Positions 43,322 through 55,610 of a DNA stretch of 64,000 nucleotides are shown here, piece by piece (the stretch's first letter is position 1; each line of letters opens with the position of its first letter). Origin of the DNA: Cryptomeria japonica. Lineage: Eukaryota > Streptophyta > Pinopsida > Cupressales > Cupressaceae. The notes under the pieces were generated by a model. It did no database searches. It was not told the origin of the DNA and worked only from the letters and a program-made list of their open reading frames with translations. Made by a program: the position numbers and the translations under genes. The stretch spans positions 828,996,897 to 829,060,896 of the forward strand of contig NC_081411.1 in NCBI RefSeq assembly GCF_030272615.1, read 5' to 3'.

Positions 43322-44707
43322 TCATTCCTTTTTATTGTCATCTTGTTGTGCCAGAAGTGCCCCCAGTGAAGTATCTGTAGTTGATATGTATAAGATCAGT
43401 GGCTTACCTTGAATCAGTGGCATTAATATGGGTGGATTAGAAAGATATTCTTTGATTTGTTGTAAATGTTGTTCACAATCTTTATCCCAATTGTATTGAA
43501 CTCCTTTCCTTAATGCCTTTGTGAAAGGTTGAGCTTTGTCTACTAGCTGAGATATAAAATGCCTTATTGACTGAAGATGGCCTTGTAAACTTCTCATTTG
43601 ACTGATATTCTTGGGTGGAGGCACTTTTATTATAGCTTGGACCTTTTTAGGGTCAACCTCAATTCCTTTTTTTGAAATTATGTAACCAAACAATTTTCCT
43701 GATGTTACCCCGAATGCACACTTTTTAGGATTTAACCGGAGCTTGAATCTTTCCATTCTATCTAGTATGAGGCCTAGTTCTTGAATATGTGTAGATCTCT
43801 TCATAGTCTTTACCAGGGTGTCATCAACATAATTTTCCATGTTTTTATGCATCATATCATGGAAGATAGTGGTTACCGCTCTTTGGTAAGTGGCTCCTGC
43901 ATTCTTTAGCCCAAATGACATAACATTCCAGCAGAAGGTTCCCCATGCACATGTGAAAGCTATCTTTTCTTGATCTTCAGGCGCTATCTTGATCTGATTG
44001 TAACTAGAGAATCCATCCATTAATGGATACATCTCATATCCAACAGTCATATCTACTATCATGTCAATGTTGGGCAATGTAAAATTTTCTTTCGGACATG
44101 CTTTGTTGAGATCCCTGAAGTCTGTGCAAACTCTAATAGATTTGTCTGCCTTTGATACATATACTATATTTGATATCCATTTTGCGTAGTCTATAGCTCT
44201 AATAAATCCAGCTTTCAACAATTTTTCTAGTTCAGCTTTGACTAGCAGTGCCACATGAGGAGACATCTTACAGAGTTTTTGCTTGACTGGTTTAACTCCT
44301 GGTGTAATAGAGAGATGATGCATGATGAGATCAGGATCGAGTCCTGACATATTTGAGTATGTCCATGCAAAGTTGATCTTCTTTTCTACAAAAAGGTTGC
44401 TGAAATATTTTAACTCTTTTGCTGATAGTGATTGAGCTAAATGAATGATATGTGGTGTCTCTTGACTCCCAATGTTCACTGACTGAGTTGGCTTGATCAA
44501 TATGGAAGATCTCTCCTGGAACTGACTTGGTAGTATATCAAGTATCTCACCTTCAGGCACCTCGGAGAGGTTTTCACCTTTAGGTACGTCCTTTATTTTC
44601 TCTTTTTTAGATTCTGACACCGCCACAACATGGTTTTTGCCACTAGATCTTTTATTTTTATTTTTCTTGTTTTTGTGACTAAGATACTTGATATCCGCTT
44701 CGGTCAT
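43322..44707 (-). pseudogene. GYP3 reverse transcriptase and start of RNase H
   Basis: 461 codons open. N-terminal extension, then ELKYFSNLFVEKKINFAWTY. RT motifs: LLKAGFIRAIDYAKWISNIV, KADKSIRVCTDFRDLNKACP, YPLMDGFSSYNQIKIA, WNVMSFGLKNAGATYQRAVT and catalytic ENYVDDTLVK (YVDD). Gypsy RNase H start is KPLILYISTTDTSLGALLAQ, with the usual Asp replaced by Thr. A stop at about 43322 separates it from the rest of RNase H. Confidence 0.92.
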
Positions 44708-44716
44708 GTTGTCATT

Positions 44717-45976
44717 CTATTCGCTGGTGGAAGAGTACATGGGTTTGACTACATTGAGATAGTAGGCTAATGTATAGTCATTGACAAAGGTAGGTACATT
44801 CATGGGTTGGTTATAAAGAGGACAATCAATCAGTTCAGGATGTATTAGGGATAAGGTTGGAACAAGCTCAAGGGAGTTCACGGTACTATCATCATGACTT
44901 TGGACCGACCAGTCGTGTTCCAGAAGACTACCTTGCGTATGTGTCTTGAGACCAAGAAGAGTTACGACACGATTATCAAAATTCATGTTAGTATTTATTA
45001 GACCTAATCCAACCGACCTACTTCTAGTGTCATCACCTACTTTAGACTGGACTACACACCATGGTGTGACAGTAACAGGGTCAGCAGACAACATCTCAAT
45101 ATTCATGACAGAATAGTCAAAATATTTTGTTGAATAATTGTTGTTATAAATAGAGCTCCTGTCTAAGTTATCAGAGTCATAAGATGAAGTGTCTTACTCA
45201 TCTTCACGTGGTTGAGTAAAGGTATATATAGTGTCAACACCCACATCTTTGATGCTGCAAGTTCCTTCATGATTTGGTTCATTGATTACCTGTATTTGAC
45301 ACACTTGTGAACATAGCTTTGATGGTTCTGTTAATCCCTATCATCTGTTCCGTTTAGCTTCCTCTGGACTGATGACTGGTTCTATTTCTGTAGCTTCTAA
45401 TTCTTCATTTGTAGTTCCATACCTGATTTGTCTTATCTTGTTAGTAGGTGAAGAAATTGCTTGTGTCCTTTCTTCCTCCACCTGTCGTTCATAGTCTTGT
45501 CTTTTTAGTCTAATCCCTTCTATTTCCTTTTGCATTTTTAGGCGTATCAGCTCTTGTACATCATTTGTGATATCACTCATTTCTTCAGGGCTTTTTGTAG
45601 TAGATGTATCTGAGAGATGGTCAGGACCCCATTCATACTCATTTGAATTAGTTTCTGAATCATCTACTTGTTGTTTGCCAGTATATGTGACTGGAATGTT
45701 CAGTGGTGCAAACAATTCTTTGATTCTGTATACTTTGTCTCTCATATCCTCTGGGACTTCTACTCCCTGTGGTATTAGAGCTGATATAATTGGAACTTGT
45801 TTACCCTTTGTTTCTTCTTTCTGGGTGGGCAATTCTTTTTGTTCATCGTCACACTCTTCTTGAGTTTGTTGAGTATTAATTTCTTGTGTTGTTAAAGGTA
45901 GTACCTTTTTCTTCCACTGAGGTTGATGGTGGGATGATTGCTTCTGATTTGATGTCTTTCTTGGATTATATCCCAA
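44717..45976 (-). pseudogene. GYP3 protease-RT linker
   Basis: Two frames, 45976-45341 (211 codons, Gln/Glu-rich, with a charged segment LIRLKMQKEIEGIRLKRQDY suggesting a coiled coil) and 45106-44717, with stops and frame changes between. No catalytic motif. Long linkers of this kind are part of pol in large Tat-type elements. The sequence is in line with protease upstream and RT downstream. Confidence 0.6.
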
Positions 45977-46898
45977 TCCAGTTTTATCATTGGTAGACTT
46001 AGTTTGTAACTGAATAGGTTCAACAATACCTTTTTGATGTTTGCCTAGAGGACCAGTTCATGAATATCCCATGCGTTGAAGCATCTTATAGCCTGGACCA
46101 TATTGTGTCAGGGAAATCTCACAATGCTGTATTTATTTGTTTGTACTATCTTCATTGAAAAGTGATTTGAGAACATCATCCTCTTCTATTTCACCTGTAA
46201 GAGAAGTAGAGGACTGTATAAAAGTGCCATCATAAAAGATTTTTGGAACTAAAGTTTGTGGCTTCATAACCTCTGATGGTCTCCCCGTCTGTCTTGGTGA
46301 TGGAGGAAGAGACATTAATGAGAGTATAGGCTCTATCTTGTAGCCATCTATGCCAGTGTTTGTGATTTTCAATTTCTTTTGTAAATCTTTCAACAAAGAT
46401 TCTGAACTTTCAGCTGTGGAGGCCGCCCTATTATGAGGAACAAAAACATCAGCACTTTGCATTAATGCATTGCAGGTATAACTTGTATCAGCAGGAATAC
46501 TGACTTCAACTCCATTATAAGGAAATTTCAAGCATTGATGATACATAGATGGCACTGCTTTCATTTCGTGAATCCATGGCCTACCCAATAAGATGTTGTA
46601 TGAAAGATGAAGATCCAGGACTTGAAAAATGACATCTCTTTCTACAAGTCCTACTCTAATTGGTAATAGTACCAAACCCGTAGAGATTCTTTCCTCCTCA
46701 TCATAAGCCTTGATTGTTATTTTCTTTGTTGAATCAATAACGTTTGCAGAAAATCCCAACCATGTCAGGAGATTGTAGGTACAAATATTCAACCTAGTGC
46801 CTCCATCTATTAGAACACGTTTAACTCAGTGTTTATGGATCATGGCTTCAATGTGTAATGGCTAGTTATGTGGGTGACTTAGTGAGTTATCATCTTCT
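45977..46898 (-). pseudogene. GYP3 aspartic protease
   Basis: The active-site stretch reads KRVLIDGGTRLNICTYNLLT at about 46832-46773 (DGG in place of DTG, as often in Tat-type elements). It is followed by LPIRVGLVERDVIFQVLDLH and YNILLGRPWIHEMKAVPSMY, the normal C-terminal protease fold. A stop just upstream of KRVL (about 46828) and one at about 46133 break it. Processes gag-pol by family. Confidence 0.85.
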
Positions 46899-47871
46899 TT
46901 AGAGAAAGTGAGGCAATGAGGTGAAGTCAGGTGACCCACCATGACCCACCATAGATTGAAACTGATCTACGTCTAAATCTTTAGGGACACTGGTGGTAAG
47001 TAAAGCCTTGTCTAGGACCTCTCTATGAGCATAAGAGATCTTAAGAAGTTCCAAAATGGAGATTTGAGCATTTGTTCTCTTCAATTGTTTGACAATAATG
47101 TAACTTGGAGAAGATGATGAAGCCAGCTATTTTGATTTGGCCGTGATTGTGTCTGTTTGTTTGTTTGGTAGATTTGATGTTTTTTTGATCGAAAGTTGAG
47201 GAACTAGCTTCTGGGAGAGTGATCTTCCTTTGAGCGCGAGTCACATCATTAGCAGTTTGTGCTTGACTTTGGTGATCCTGGACTATGATCACATTGCAAT
47301 ATTCAGGTTGAGTAGATTCAATCATGTTGATCACATTATCATTGTTACTATAGGTATAATTGACTCTAGCTCTTCCTTTGGATTTTGAGGAATCTCCTTG
47401 TTCATAAGTCATTAAGGGATCTTTAAAGGCCTTATGATCAGCATTTGTCGTGTGATTTCCAACAACGATTATGCCTGCATCAATGAGATCTTGGATTTCA
47501 TGTCGGAGTTTCATGCAGTTGTTTATGCTATGTCCTTTATTCTGATGGTAGTCACAGTATTTGTTTTCTCTCCACCATTTGGGTCTAATTTCTAGGTCAT
47601 ATGGCCTAGAATTGTCTGGAAATTATCAGATTATTTGCCAATAAGGTTTTGAAAGCTGATTCATATGATTCATCTAGAGGAGTAAAATCATGCTTAGGTT
47701 TTGAAAACCAAGACTTTTCTTTAAACCATTCTCTTGTTTTCTTCAGAGGATTTTCTGCCGCGGTTTCAGTTGCCTTGAGTGCTTGCGTGCCACTAGCGAA
47801 GTTGAATATTGTGGGCTTTGAGGTGGTTTTAATAGTATCTACTACTCCGTCATTAACAACATTCTTGTTGT
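46899..47871 (-). pseudogene. GYP3 gag, C-terminal part (after COP4)
   Basis: Continues the gag frame from 54502 across the COP4 site: KYWKFGKDNN joins KNVVNDGVVDTIKTTSKPTI. Next is LKKTREWFKEKSWFSKPKHD, then after breaks the segments 47514-47041 (MKLRHEIQDLIDAGIIVVGN, HKAFKDPLMTYEQGD) and 47084-46899. MKLRHEIQDLIDAG followed by a short FKDPL is the usual gag end next to the protease in this group. Confidence 0.82.
47867..47871. repeat. COP4 target-site duplication, left copy (gttgt)
   Basis: Identical to 54502-54506. Confidence 0.9.
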
Positions 47872-48932
47872 TGTTAGGTCCCAGAGACAACTAAGAGGGG
47901 GGGTGAATCGGTTGTCTAATAAATTTAAACCAAAAGCAACTTAAACAACTTTAATAATTTATATCGGTAAACCTGTCTTTTATACCGGTAGACAGTTCTA
48001 TCAGTTAATAGCAATACTGGTAAGATTTAATGCATGAAACAAAAAGGAACAAAGTCATCCACAACACATAACACCAAAACTTGTACATGGAAACCCTGTA
48101 AGGGGAAAAACCACGGTGGGAAACCTTACCCACAATCAAATGATACTACTATAGATAGTAAGTGTATACAAATGGGGTCTGCACATGCAGAAAGGCCAAG
48201 CACCTAGAGCTCACTGCTCAATCACAAATGAGAGTCACACTAATTACAATTGGATGGTTAAATCCAATAAGAATGTACTACTTAATTTAAGATCTTTCTA
48301 TGCTGGATTTAGTACTGGTATAGTTCTGATTGTCTTCACAGAAACCCTCCTTCAATATTCAAATGATGTCTGCGTGTATAGCTCTTCTTATTCTCACATA
48401 TACCTTCACACAACTCTTTTTCGCATTCCACATACAATCTTACAATTTAGACCTTACATTTATATCATAACCTAAGACCAATTTTAGTAGGTCAGCTCTA
48501 AAGGATATTACAATAAAATCAATTTACAAATAAATTAATGCCCGATGCAATAACCGATTCAACATGTCGGCTTAATGTATTTACAACAATAATAAGTCAT
48601 CTCCATAGCATGCCATGCTGATTTGAAAAAGATAAGCTTGCTGGTGTATAACTTGGACCTATTTGCTGGTAATAGCAAATATGCAAATACAAATATTCCA
48701 ATAAACAAATCTTCAAGATAAAGTGTCCAAACGATGTCTTCGACATAACCATGTGTTTTCCATGCTATTTCAAGTACCGGTGAACATTATATCCTGTCGG
48801 TGTACCAGATATCAGTGACTGTGTATGAATCATTTGCTTGTCGGTGAATGTTGTTGATTCTCCAAAGTGCTAGAGTTGATAGTGTTTAGTAGGTGTTGAC
48901 ATCAATGACAAAACCATACCAAAATACCAACA
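47872..48932 (-). repeat. COP4 3' LTR
   Basis: TGTTAGGTCCCAG...ATACCAACA, 1061 bp, with a seven-G run at about 47897 on the plus strand. Pairs with 53439-54501. Confidence 0.93.
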
Positions 48933-49321
48933 ATCTCCACCTTTGGCATTGATGGCAACACAAGATGGAAAAACCATCAAAGTGCCAAAACAGAAATGTC
49001 AAATACCAAAAACTAATAATTTCTCAAAAAAAGATTATAATAAGAAATCAGAATTCAGATATGAATAGTCTCTCCTCAAAATAACAATCTCTCCCCTGAG
49101 AGTAACATGTGTCTTCCTTGTGTTTTTCCTGTGTTTTTCCATATACCAATCTCTGCCCCTTTGACATCAAATGCCAAAGTAATTTTTTTTTTACAAAATG
49201 CCAACCAATACAGTATACCAACTACTCCCCCTGAGAAGTAGCTTCCACATCAAATACCAGAGTAAAAGCTTTTCTCTTGTTAATTCTACCAGTTGATGAC
49301 AAATATCAACTTCCTAAGTCT
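48933..49321 (-). other. COP4 3' untranslated segment with polypurine tracts
   Basis: Minus-strand tracts at about 48933 (now interrupted, GGTGGAGAT), 49081 (GGGGAGAGA), 49156 (GGGGCAGAGA with TGTCAAA) and 49226 (CAGGGGGAGTAG), as in COP3. No gene. Confidence 0.75.
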
Positions 49322-50810
49322 CTATCGGTGGGGGTATGACCCCAAGTTGATCTCTGAGATATTCAAAAGTTGCCTTAGGCAGAGGTTTAGTAAAAATATT
49401 GCAATCTGCTCTTTTGTATTCACACAAACCAGTTTTATTTCTTTTGCTTCAACATTTTCCCTTAGAAAATTTAGTTTTATAGAAACATGTTTGGTTTTAG
49501 AGTGTAATATTGGATTCTTAGATATATCAATTGCTGCAGTATTATCACAGTAGATAGTTATAGGTTCCTTGCATTTTACCATTATATCCTTCAACATTTG
49601 TTTAAGCCATAATACCTATGTACAGTTTGTTGTTGCTGCAATATATTATGATTCAGCTGTTGATAAAGATGTAGAACTTTGTTTCTTGCTCAACCAAGAA
49701 ATTAGTCTGCTTCCAAAAAGGAATGCTCCACCTGTGGTGCTTTTCCTATCATCCACATCTCCTACCCAATTTACATCTGTGTATGCATATAATTCAAATT
49801 TTTTATCTCTAGGATACCATAATCCAAGATTTGTAGTGCTTTGTAAGTACCGGAAAATCTTTTTTACTACTGATTCATGATTTTATCTAGGATTACTCTG
49901 AAATCTTGAAACAATACATACTGCATTCATGATATTAGGTCTTATTTGTGTCAAATACAGTAAACCTCCTATCATAGATTTATACCTAGTTGGATTAATA
50001 GGTGCAGATTCATCTCTTAGTCATAATTTGTCATTTGTAGTCATAGGTGTGCTTACCGGTTTAAAGTTTTCCATCCCAAATTTTTTTAGTAACTCCTTCA
50101 AGTACTTAGATTGATTCAAGAATATACCTTTATTAGTTTGTGAAATTTGTAATCCTGAAAAGAATTTAATTTCTCCAATCATAGACATTTCAAATTCTTG
50201 CTGCATTTCAATAGAAAAGTCTTCACACAATCCATCATCTCCTCCAAAGATTATATCATCAACAAAAACTTCTATAACCAAGATGTCATCATTAGTCATT
50301 TTATAATATAAATTGATGTCTGCATTACCTTTAGAAAAACCAATCTTTAAAAGATACTTATCTAACCTTACATACCAGGCTCTTGGAGCTTGCTTCAATC
50401 CATACAAGGCTTTCCTTAACCTGCAAACCATATCTTTGTTTTTTGTGAAAAAAAATCCATCAGGTTGTTCAATGTAAACTTCTTCTTCAAGATCTCCATT
50501 CAGAAATGCACATTTAATGTCCATTTGATAAACTTTGTAGTTCTTGTGTGCTGCAAAAGCCAAGAATAATCTAAATGCCTCAATTCTAGCTATCGGTGCA
50601 AATGTTTCATTATAATCAATTCCTTCTTTCTAAGAATATCCCTTACACACTAGTCTTGCTTTATTTCTGATAACCTTACCATCTTTATTAAGTTTGTTTT
50701 TGAATACCCATTTGGTTCCAATCACATTTTTGTCTTTAGGTCGGGGAACTAATGTCCAAGTGTTATTCTTCTCAATTTGTTCTAATTCTTCTTCAATAAC
50801 TTTAATCTAG
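49322..50810 (-). pseudogene. COP4 reverse transcriptase and RNase H
   Basis: RT from about 50735 with a stop in the N-terminal part (CKGYS*KE, about 50633). 50563-50021 is open: [40 protein letters not shown], catalytic [11 protein letters not shown] stop replaces Ser after NDKL. RNase H has YTDVNWVGDVDDRKST (first D present, unlike COP3), a stop inside TAES*YIAATT, IYCDNTAAIDISKN, and a frame change before the IF..LCLRQLLNISEI end. Full-length but non-functional. Confidence 0.9.
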
Positions 50811-52310
50811 TGTTTATCTTCACATGCCTCATTAACAGATGATGGTTCAATTTGAGAAATAAGACATACCTCTTCATTTGTCAATCTTCCTCTTGTCATA
50901 ACTCCTTTGTGCTTGTTTCCAATTATATGATCTTCAGAGTGATTCAATCTTACATATCGAGGTGTCTTTGTTTGCTGCTATTCCTCAGTTGCAATGGAAT
51001 TTTTAGATGATACCGGTGTAACTGGATCTTCATTTTGTACCAGTGGATTTTGTATAGATTCATTTGTTAGTATTTCTGCTATCGGTTCAGAGTATGTATA
51101 ACTTAAAGTTTCTCTGAATTGTTCATCAATTTTTACATTTGTACTCTCAACAATTTTCTGCAATCTTTTGTTAAAACATCTATATGCCTTACTCTTAGAT
51201 GAATAACCAAGAAATATTCCTTCATCACTTCTAGGATCAAATTTTTCAATCTACTCATCTCTTCTAATATAGCATTTACTTCCAAATATTCTGAAATACT
51301 TAAGTGTAGGAGTAATACCAAACCATAGTTCATGAGGTGTCTTACCGGTTTCACCTTTGATGTGAACTTTGTTGAATGTATACACTGTTGTACTTACTGG
51401 TTCTCTCCAATATACATGTGGTAGATTTGATTCAGATGACATACTTCTAGCTGCAACAAAGACAGTTCTATTTTTCCTTTCTACAACTCCATTCTGCTGT
51501 AGTGTCTGGGGTACTGATAGTTGTCTTCTGATTCCATTCACTTCACAGAATGCATTAAATTCCTTAGATGTAAATTCTCCTCCTTGATCTGATCTCAAAC
51601 TTTTGATTTTCTTACCAGTTTCATTTTCTACCATTACTTTGAACAGTTTAAATTTCCCAAGAGCTTATGATTTTTCTATGAGAAAAGTAACCCAACACAT
51701 TCTAGAATAGTCATCAATGATTAGCATGAAATATCTATCTCCTTGTAAAGTTTTAGTTCTAGCTGGACCACATAAATCAGTATGAATTAAGTCAAGAGCA
51801 TTATTGGATTTTTCTGGAATACTTTTGAAAGTAGCTCTAATTGCCATAGTAGTATTGATCTTCAGCATGCAATCAAAATTTAGATGACACAGTCTCTTAT
51901 GCCATAGCCAACTTTCATCAATATGAACAATCAAGCATGTTTTTTCATTGTTATTCAGATGAAAGATATTGCCTCTAGTTTGATTAACGGTTGCAATTTC
52001 CAAACCAGTTATGTTCATAATTTTGCATTTACCATTTTTGAGCTATAACTGAAATCCTTTTTCAACTAAATGACCAACACTCAAAAGATTATGTTTTAAA
52101 CCTTCAACATAGTAAACATTGTCAGTATTATGCTTACCATCAAGAGATATTGTACTCTTACCTTTGATCAAACAAGTTTTATCATCTCCAAATCTTACTA
52201 GACCTCCATTATACTCCTAAAAAGTTAGAAATTTACTCTTATCACCAGTCATATGATGTGAGCATCCTGGATCAATGATCCATTCATCCTTTACTTCAAT
52301 TTTAGATGCC
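50811..52310 (-). pseudogene. COP4 protease end and integrase (zinc-finger deletion)
   Basis: The protease box has DPGC in place of DSGC, since the plus strand reads gcatcctggatc at about 52262. 52018-51665 has WLWHKRLCHLNFDCMLKINT and then passes directly to ATFKSIPEKSNNALDLIHTD. Compared with COP3 it lacks the roughly 24 residues carrying CKECQFGK, so the zinc finger has lost its Cys pair. The core has D in HTDLCGPARTK, D in LRSDQGGEFTSKEF and E in QQNGVVERKNRT (51634-51251). Frame changes occur at about 51660, 51250 and 50977. Confidence 0.88.
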
Positions 52311-53381
52311 AAGGCCTGCTCTACCGATTAAACAGTAGGTGTCGGTTGATCTTCTGTTATAGCAACAAAGACCCATCCATTGGCTGCCGGATCCTCATCA
52401 GAATCATCAGTGACTCCTTCATCAGCAAGAACAAGATTTGTCTTTCTTTTTCTTAAATTTGTATCTTTGATATTCAGGGTTAAAAGAAGAAGCTAGAAGG
52501 ACATACAAACCTAGCATGTCTATCAGGGCATCTTGAGGCCATATGACCAATCTTATTACAGTTGAAACATTTAAAGGGTGTTTTACCTTCATACTTACTT
52601 CCAATTGAACGTTTAGGCATTTTTCTTGCAAATAGTGCTTCAAGTTCTTCATTTTCTCTCCTGATTTCTTCAAGTTCTCTTTCATAAAAGGCTTTCCAAT
52701 CAGACTTGTCAAATGATTGTGTAGATGATGTTGATGCCTTAAAAGCTAAGTAGGTTTTTATGGTGGCAATAGGACCAAATTCCTTAATTTCAAATGCTGA
52801 AAGTTTTCCAATCAATATATCCCTAGTTACTGATGTGTTAGGCATTGTTCTTAGTTCATTTATAGCAGTAACTTTCATCTTATATGCTGGTGGCAATCTT
52901 CTTAAAACTTTTGAAACAATTTCATCTTCACTTAAGGTTCCTCCACAACATTTAATACCCAAAACAATTTCATTTACTCTTTCCATAAAAGAGAAATTCT
53001 TTCATCTTCTTCCATTTTCAAATTTTCATACCTGACTCGGAAGCTTTTAAGTTTTGCAATTTTGATTGTGGAATCTCCTTCATTCAGTGTTTCTAAATGA
53101 TCCCAAATAGCTTTAGCAATAGACCTATCTGATAGTCCCATGCTTTGTTGATCTGATAATGTGCTCAAAAGTGCTTCTCTTGCCTTGCAATCATTTTCTT
53201 TATCTTTAGTCAGATTTGGTGGATTAGGCTGACTTGTAGTAGGAGCAGAGTAGCCATTCTTTGTAACCTCCCAGATACCCCTTCCAATGCAATTCAGATG
53301 TGTCTACATCCTGATCTTCCATATCCCATAGTTGGTTCCATCAAGTTTAGGACTGTCCTTCCTGAAATAGTTGCTAGACAT
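52311..53381 (-). pseudogene. COP4 gag
   Basis: ATG at 53381; N-terminus SSNYFRKDSPKLDGTNYGIW, with a stop shortly after (GM*THLNC). Frames 53168-52974 and 52986-52480 follow with LSDRSIAKAIWDHLETLNEG, VLRRLPPAYKMKVTAINELR and an intact knuckle CFNCNKIGHMASRC at about 52565-52525. The C-terminal region is broken near 52480. Confidence 0.88.
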
Positions 53382-53424
53382 TAGATCTCCTCAAGCTGTT
53401 AAATTTCTGCAAAAAGAGGACTAG

Positions 53425-53436
53425 GCTCTGATACCA
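53425..53436 (-). other. COP4 primer-binding site
   Basis: Minus-strand TGGTATCAGAGC two bases from the LTR; tRNA-Met type. Confidence 0.88.
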
Positions 53437-53438
53437 AT

Positions 53439-54501
53439 TGTTAGGTCCTGGAGACAACTGAGGGGGGGGGGGTGAATCAGTTGTCTAATAAATTTAAACC
53501 AAAAGCAACTTAAACAACTTTAATATTTTATACCGGTAAACCAGTCTTTTATACCAGTAGACAATTCTATTAGTTAATAGCAATACCGGTAAGATTTAAT
53601 GCATGAAACAAAAAAGAATAAATTCATCCACAACACATAACACCAAAACTTGTATGTGGAAACCCTATAAGAGGAAAAACTGCAGTGGAAAACCTTACCC
53701 ACAATCATATGATACTACTACAGATAGTAAGTGTATATAAATGGGGTCTACACATGCAGAAAGGCCAAGCGCCTAGAGCTCACTGCTCAATCACAAATGG
53801 GAGTCACACTGACTGCAATTGGATGGTTAAATCCAATAAGAATGTTTTGCTTAATTTAGCATCTTTCTATGTTGGATTTAGTGCCGGTATAGTTCTGATT
53901 GTCTTCACAGAAACCCTCCTTCAATCTTCAAATGATGTCTGAGTGTATAGCTCTTCTTATTCTCGCATATACCTTTACACAACTCTTTTTTGCATTCCAC
54001 ATCCGATCTTACAATTTAGACCTTACATTTATATCATAACCTAAGACCAATTTTAGTAGGTCGACTCTAAAGGATATTACAATAAAATCAATTTACAAAT
54101 AAATTAATGCCCGATGCAATAACCAATTCAACATGTCGGCTTAATGCATTTACAACAATAATAAGTCATCTCCATAGCATGCCATGCTGATCTAAAAAAG
54201 ATAAGCTTGCAGGTGTATAACTTGGACCTATTTGCCGGTAATAGCAAATATGAAAATACAAATATTCCAATAAACAAATTTTCAAGACAAAGTGTCCAAA
54301 CGATGTCTTCGACATAACCATGTGTTTTCCATGCTATTGCAAGTACCGATGAACATTATATCTTGTCGATGTACCAGATATCAGTGACTGTGTATGAGTC
54401 ATTTGTTTCCCTGTGAATGTTGCTGATTCTTCAAAGTGCCAGAGTTGATAGTGTTTAGTAGGTGTTGACATCATTGACAAAACCATACCAAAATACCAAC
54501 A
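53439..54501 (-). repeat. COP4 5' LTR
   Basis: TGTTAGGTCCTGG...ATACCAACA, 1063 bp, with a 12-G run at about 53463. Followed by gttgt. Confidence 0.93.
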
Positions 54502-54506
54502 GTTGT
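54502..54506. repeat. COP4 target-site duplication, right copy (gttgt)
   Basis: Matches 47867-47871. Confidence 0.9.
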
Positions 54507-55610
54507 TGTCTTTGCCAAATTTCCAATACTTGTTCTTCTCTTTAGAGCTAGATCTTGGTTGTGTTTCCTTCCAAGGTGAGATATCCCCTTTCTTTATGAG
54601 CACATCTTCCATCTGAATAGCATTATCTACCATTTTGTTAAATGATGGGTGTACTTGCATTTGTATACTATATTTCATTTCTACGACCAGGTTATTGACA
54701 AATATATCCATTTTCTCAAATTCTGGGATAGGTCATGGATACCTAGAGAACATCTTTCTCCAACGTTGGAGGAAAGTGAGAAAAGGCTCCCCTGTTTTTT
54801 GTTTAGTATTGCAAAGATCTATCATAGTCATAGGATGTCGAATGTTGTATGAGTATTGTTGCAAAAATAGTTGGATTAGTTCTTCAAACGTTTTTATCCC
54901 TTTAGGTAGACTTGAGAACCATTCCATGGCTTGACCCCCTAAACTCCTTGGGAAAAGGCGCGTGAGGTACGTTTGATCATGCATGAACTCCATACAGGTG
55001 GTACAAAACTCTCTCACGTGATCTTGAGGATCTGAGGTACCATCATATTTGTCAAATTTTGGGATCTCAACTCATGAAGGAAATGGAGACATTTAAAGGT
55101 TTTTGTCAAATGGGAATGGGTATATTGTGTCCAGAGAATATTGTTTTGGCATTTTATCTTTGTCTTCTAGTTTTGTGACCGCAGTTTGTAATGTTTGCAT
55201 TTTTTTGCTTATTTTTCCCCATGGTGTCTCTTCCTCTTTTGCGACGAGGGCCTCTACATTATAACCAGTAGGGAGTTTGGCACCTTGCTTTGCTAATTCT
55301 AGGAAATAGTCTTCTTTTTCCCTAGCTATGATGTCCTTCATTATTTTTTGAAATTGTTTATCATTCTGACATTTATGTACTTCGTCTTCAAGAGGTTCAG
55401 GAAGCTCAGATTCAGTTGATGAGGAATCACTGTTAGTGGCATGATTGCTGAAGTTGTCATGAGTGTCTTGTTTACTAGCTTCTCTTTCTTGTCTTTCCCC
55501 AGACATGGTGGGAGAAAGGGGCTATCCAAAGATTGGTATATCATAAATTGGTATTTGTGACGAGGACGGTTTATTTTGAAAGATGTTTCCTTCAAAGAAT
55601 GGATTGTCAT
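54502..55610 (-). pseudogene. GYP3 gag, N-terminal and core part (before COP4)
   Basis: 55506-55093 gives the N-terminus: MSGERQEREASKQDTHDNFS, an acidic segment, then IMKDIIAREKEDYFLELAKQ and GAKLPTGYN. After a stop near 55093, 55017-54733 is the gag core: LTRLFPRSLGGQAMEWFSSL, PKGIKTFEELIQLFLQQYSY and FLTFLQRWRKM. After one stop, 54711-54502 continues (MDIFVNNLVVEMKYSIQMQV) to the COP4 insertion. An upstream out-of-frame start at 55610 may be the original one. Structural protein of the particle. Confidence 0.88.

Larger units (their letters stand above)
47872..54501 (-). mobile_element. COP4: Ty1/copia element in GYP3 gag, same family as COP3
   Basis: 6630 bp, minus strand, LTRs 47872-48932 and 53439-54501, PBS 53425-53436, perfect TSD gttgt. 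Gene order as in COP3. More lesions than COP3, including a deletion in the integrase zinc finger. LTRs differ by about 7-8 percent by eye. Confidence 0.94.
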
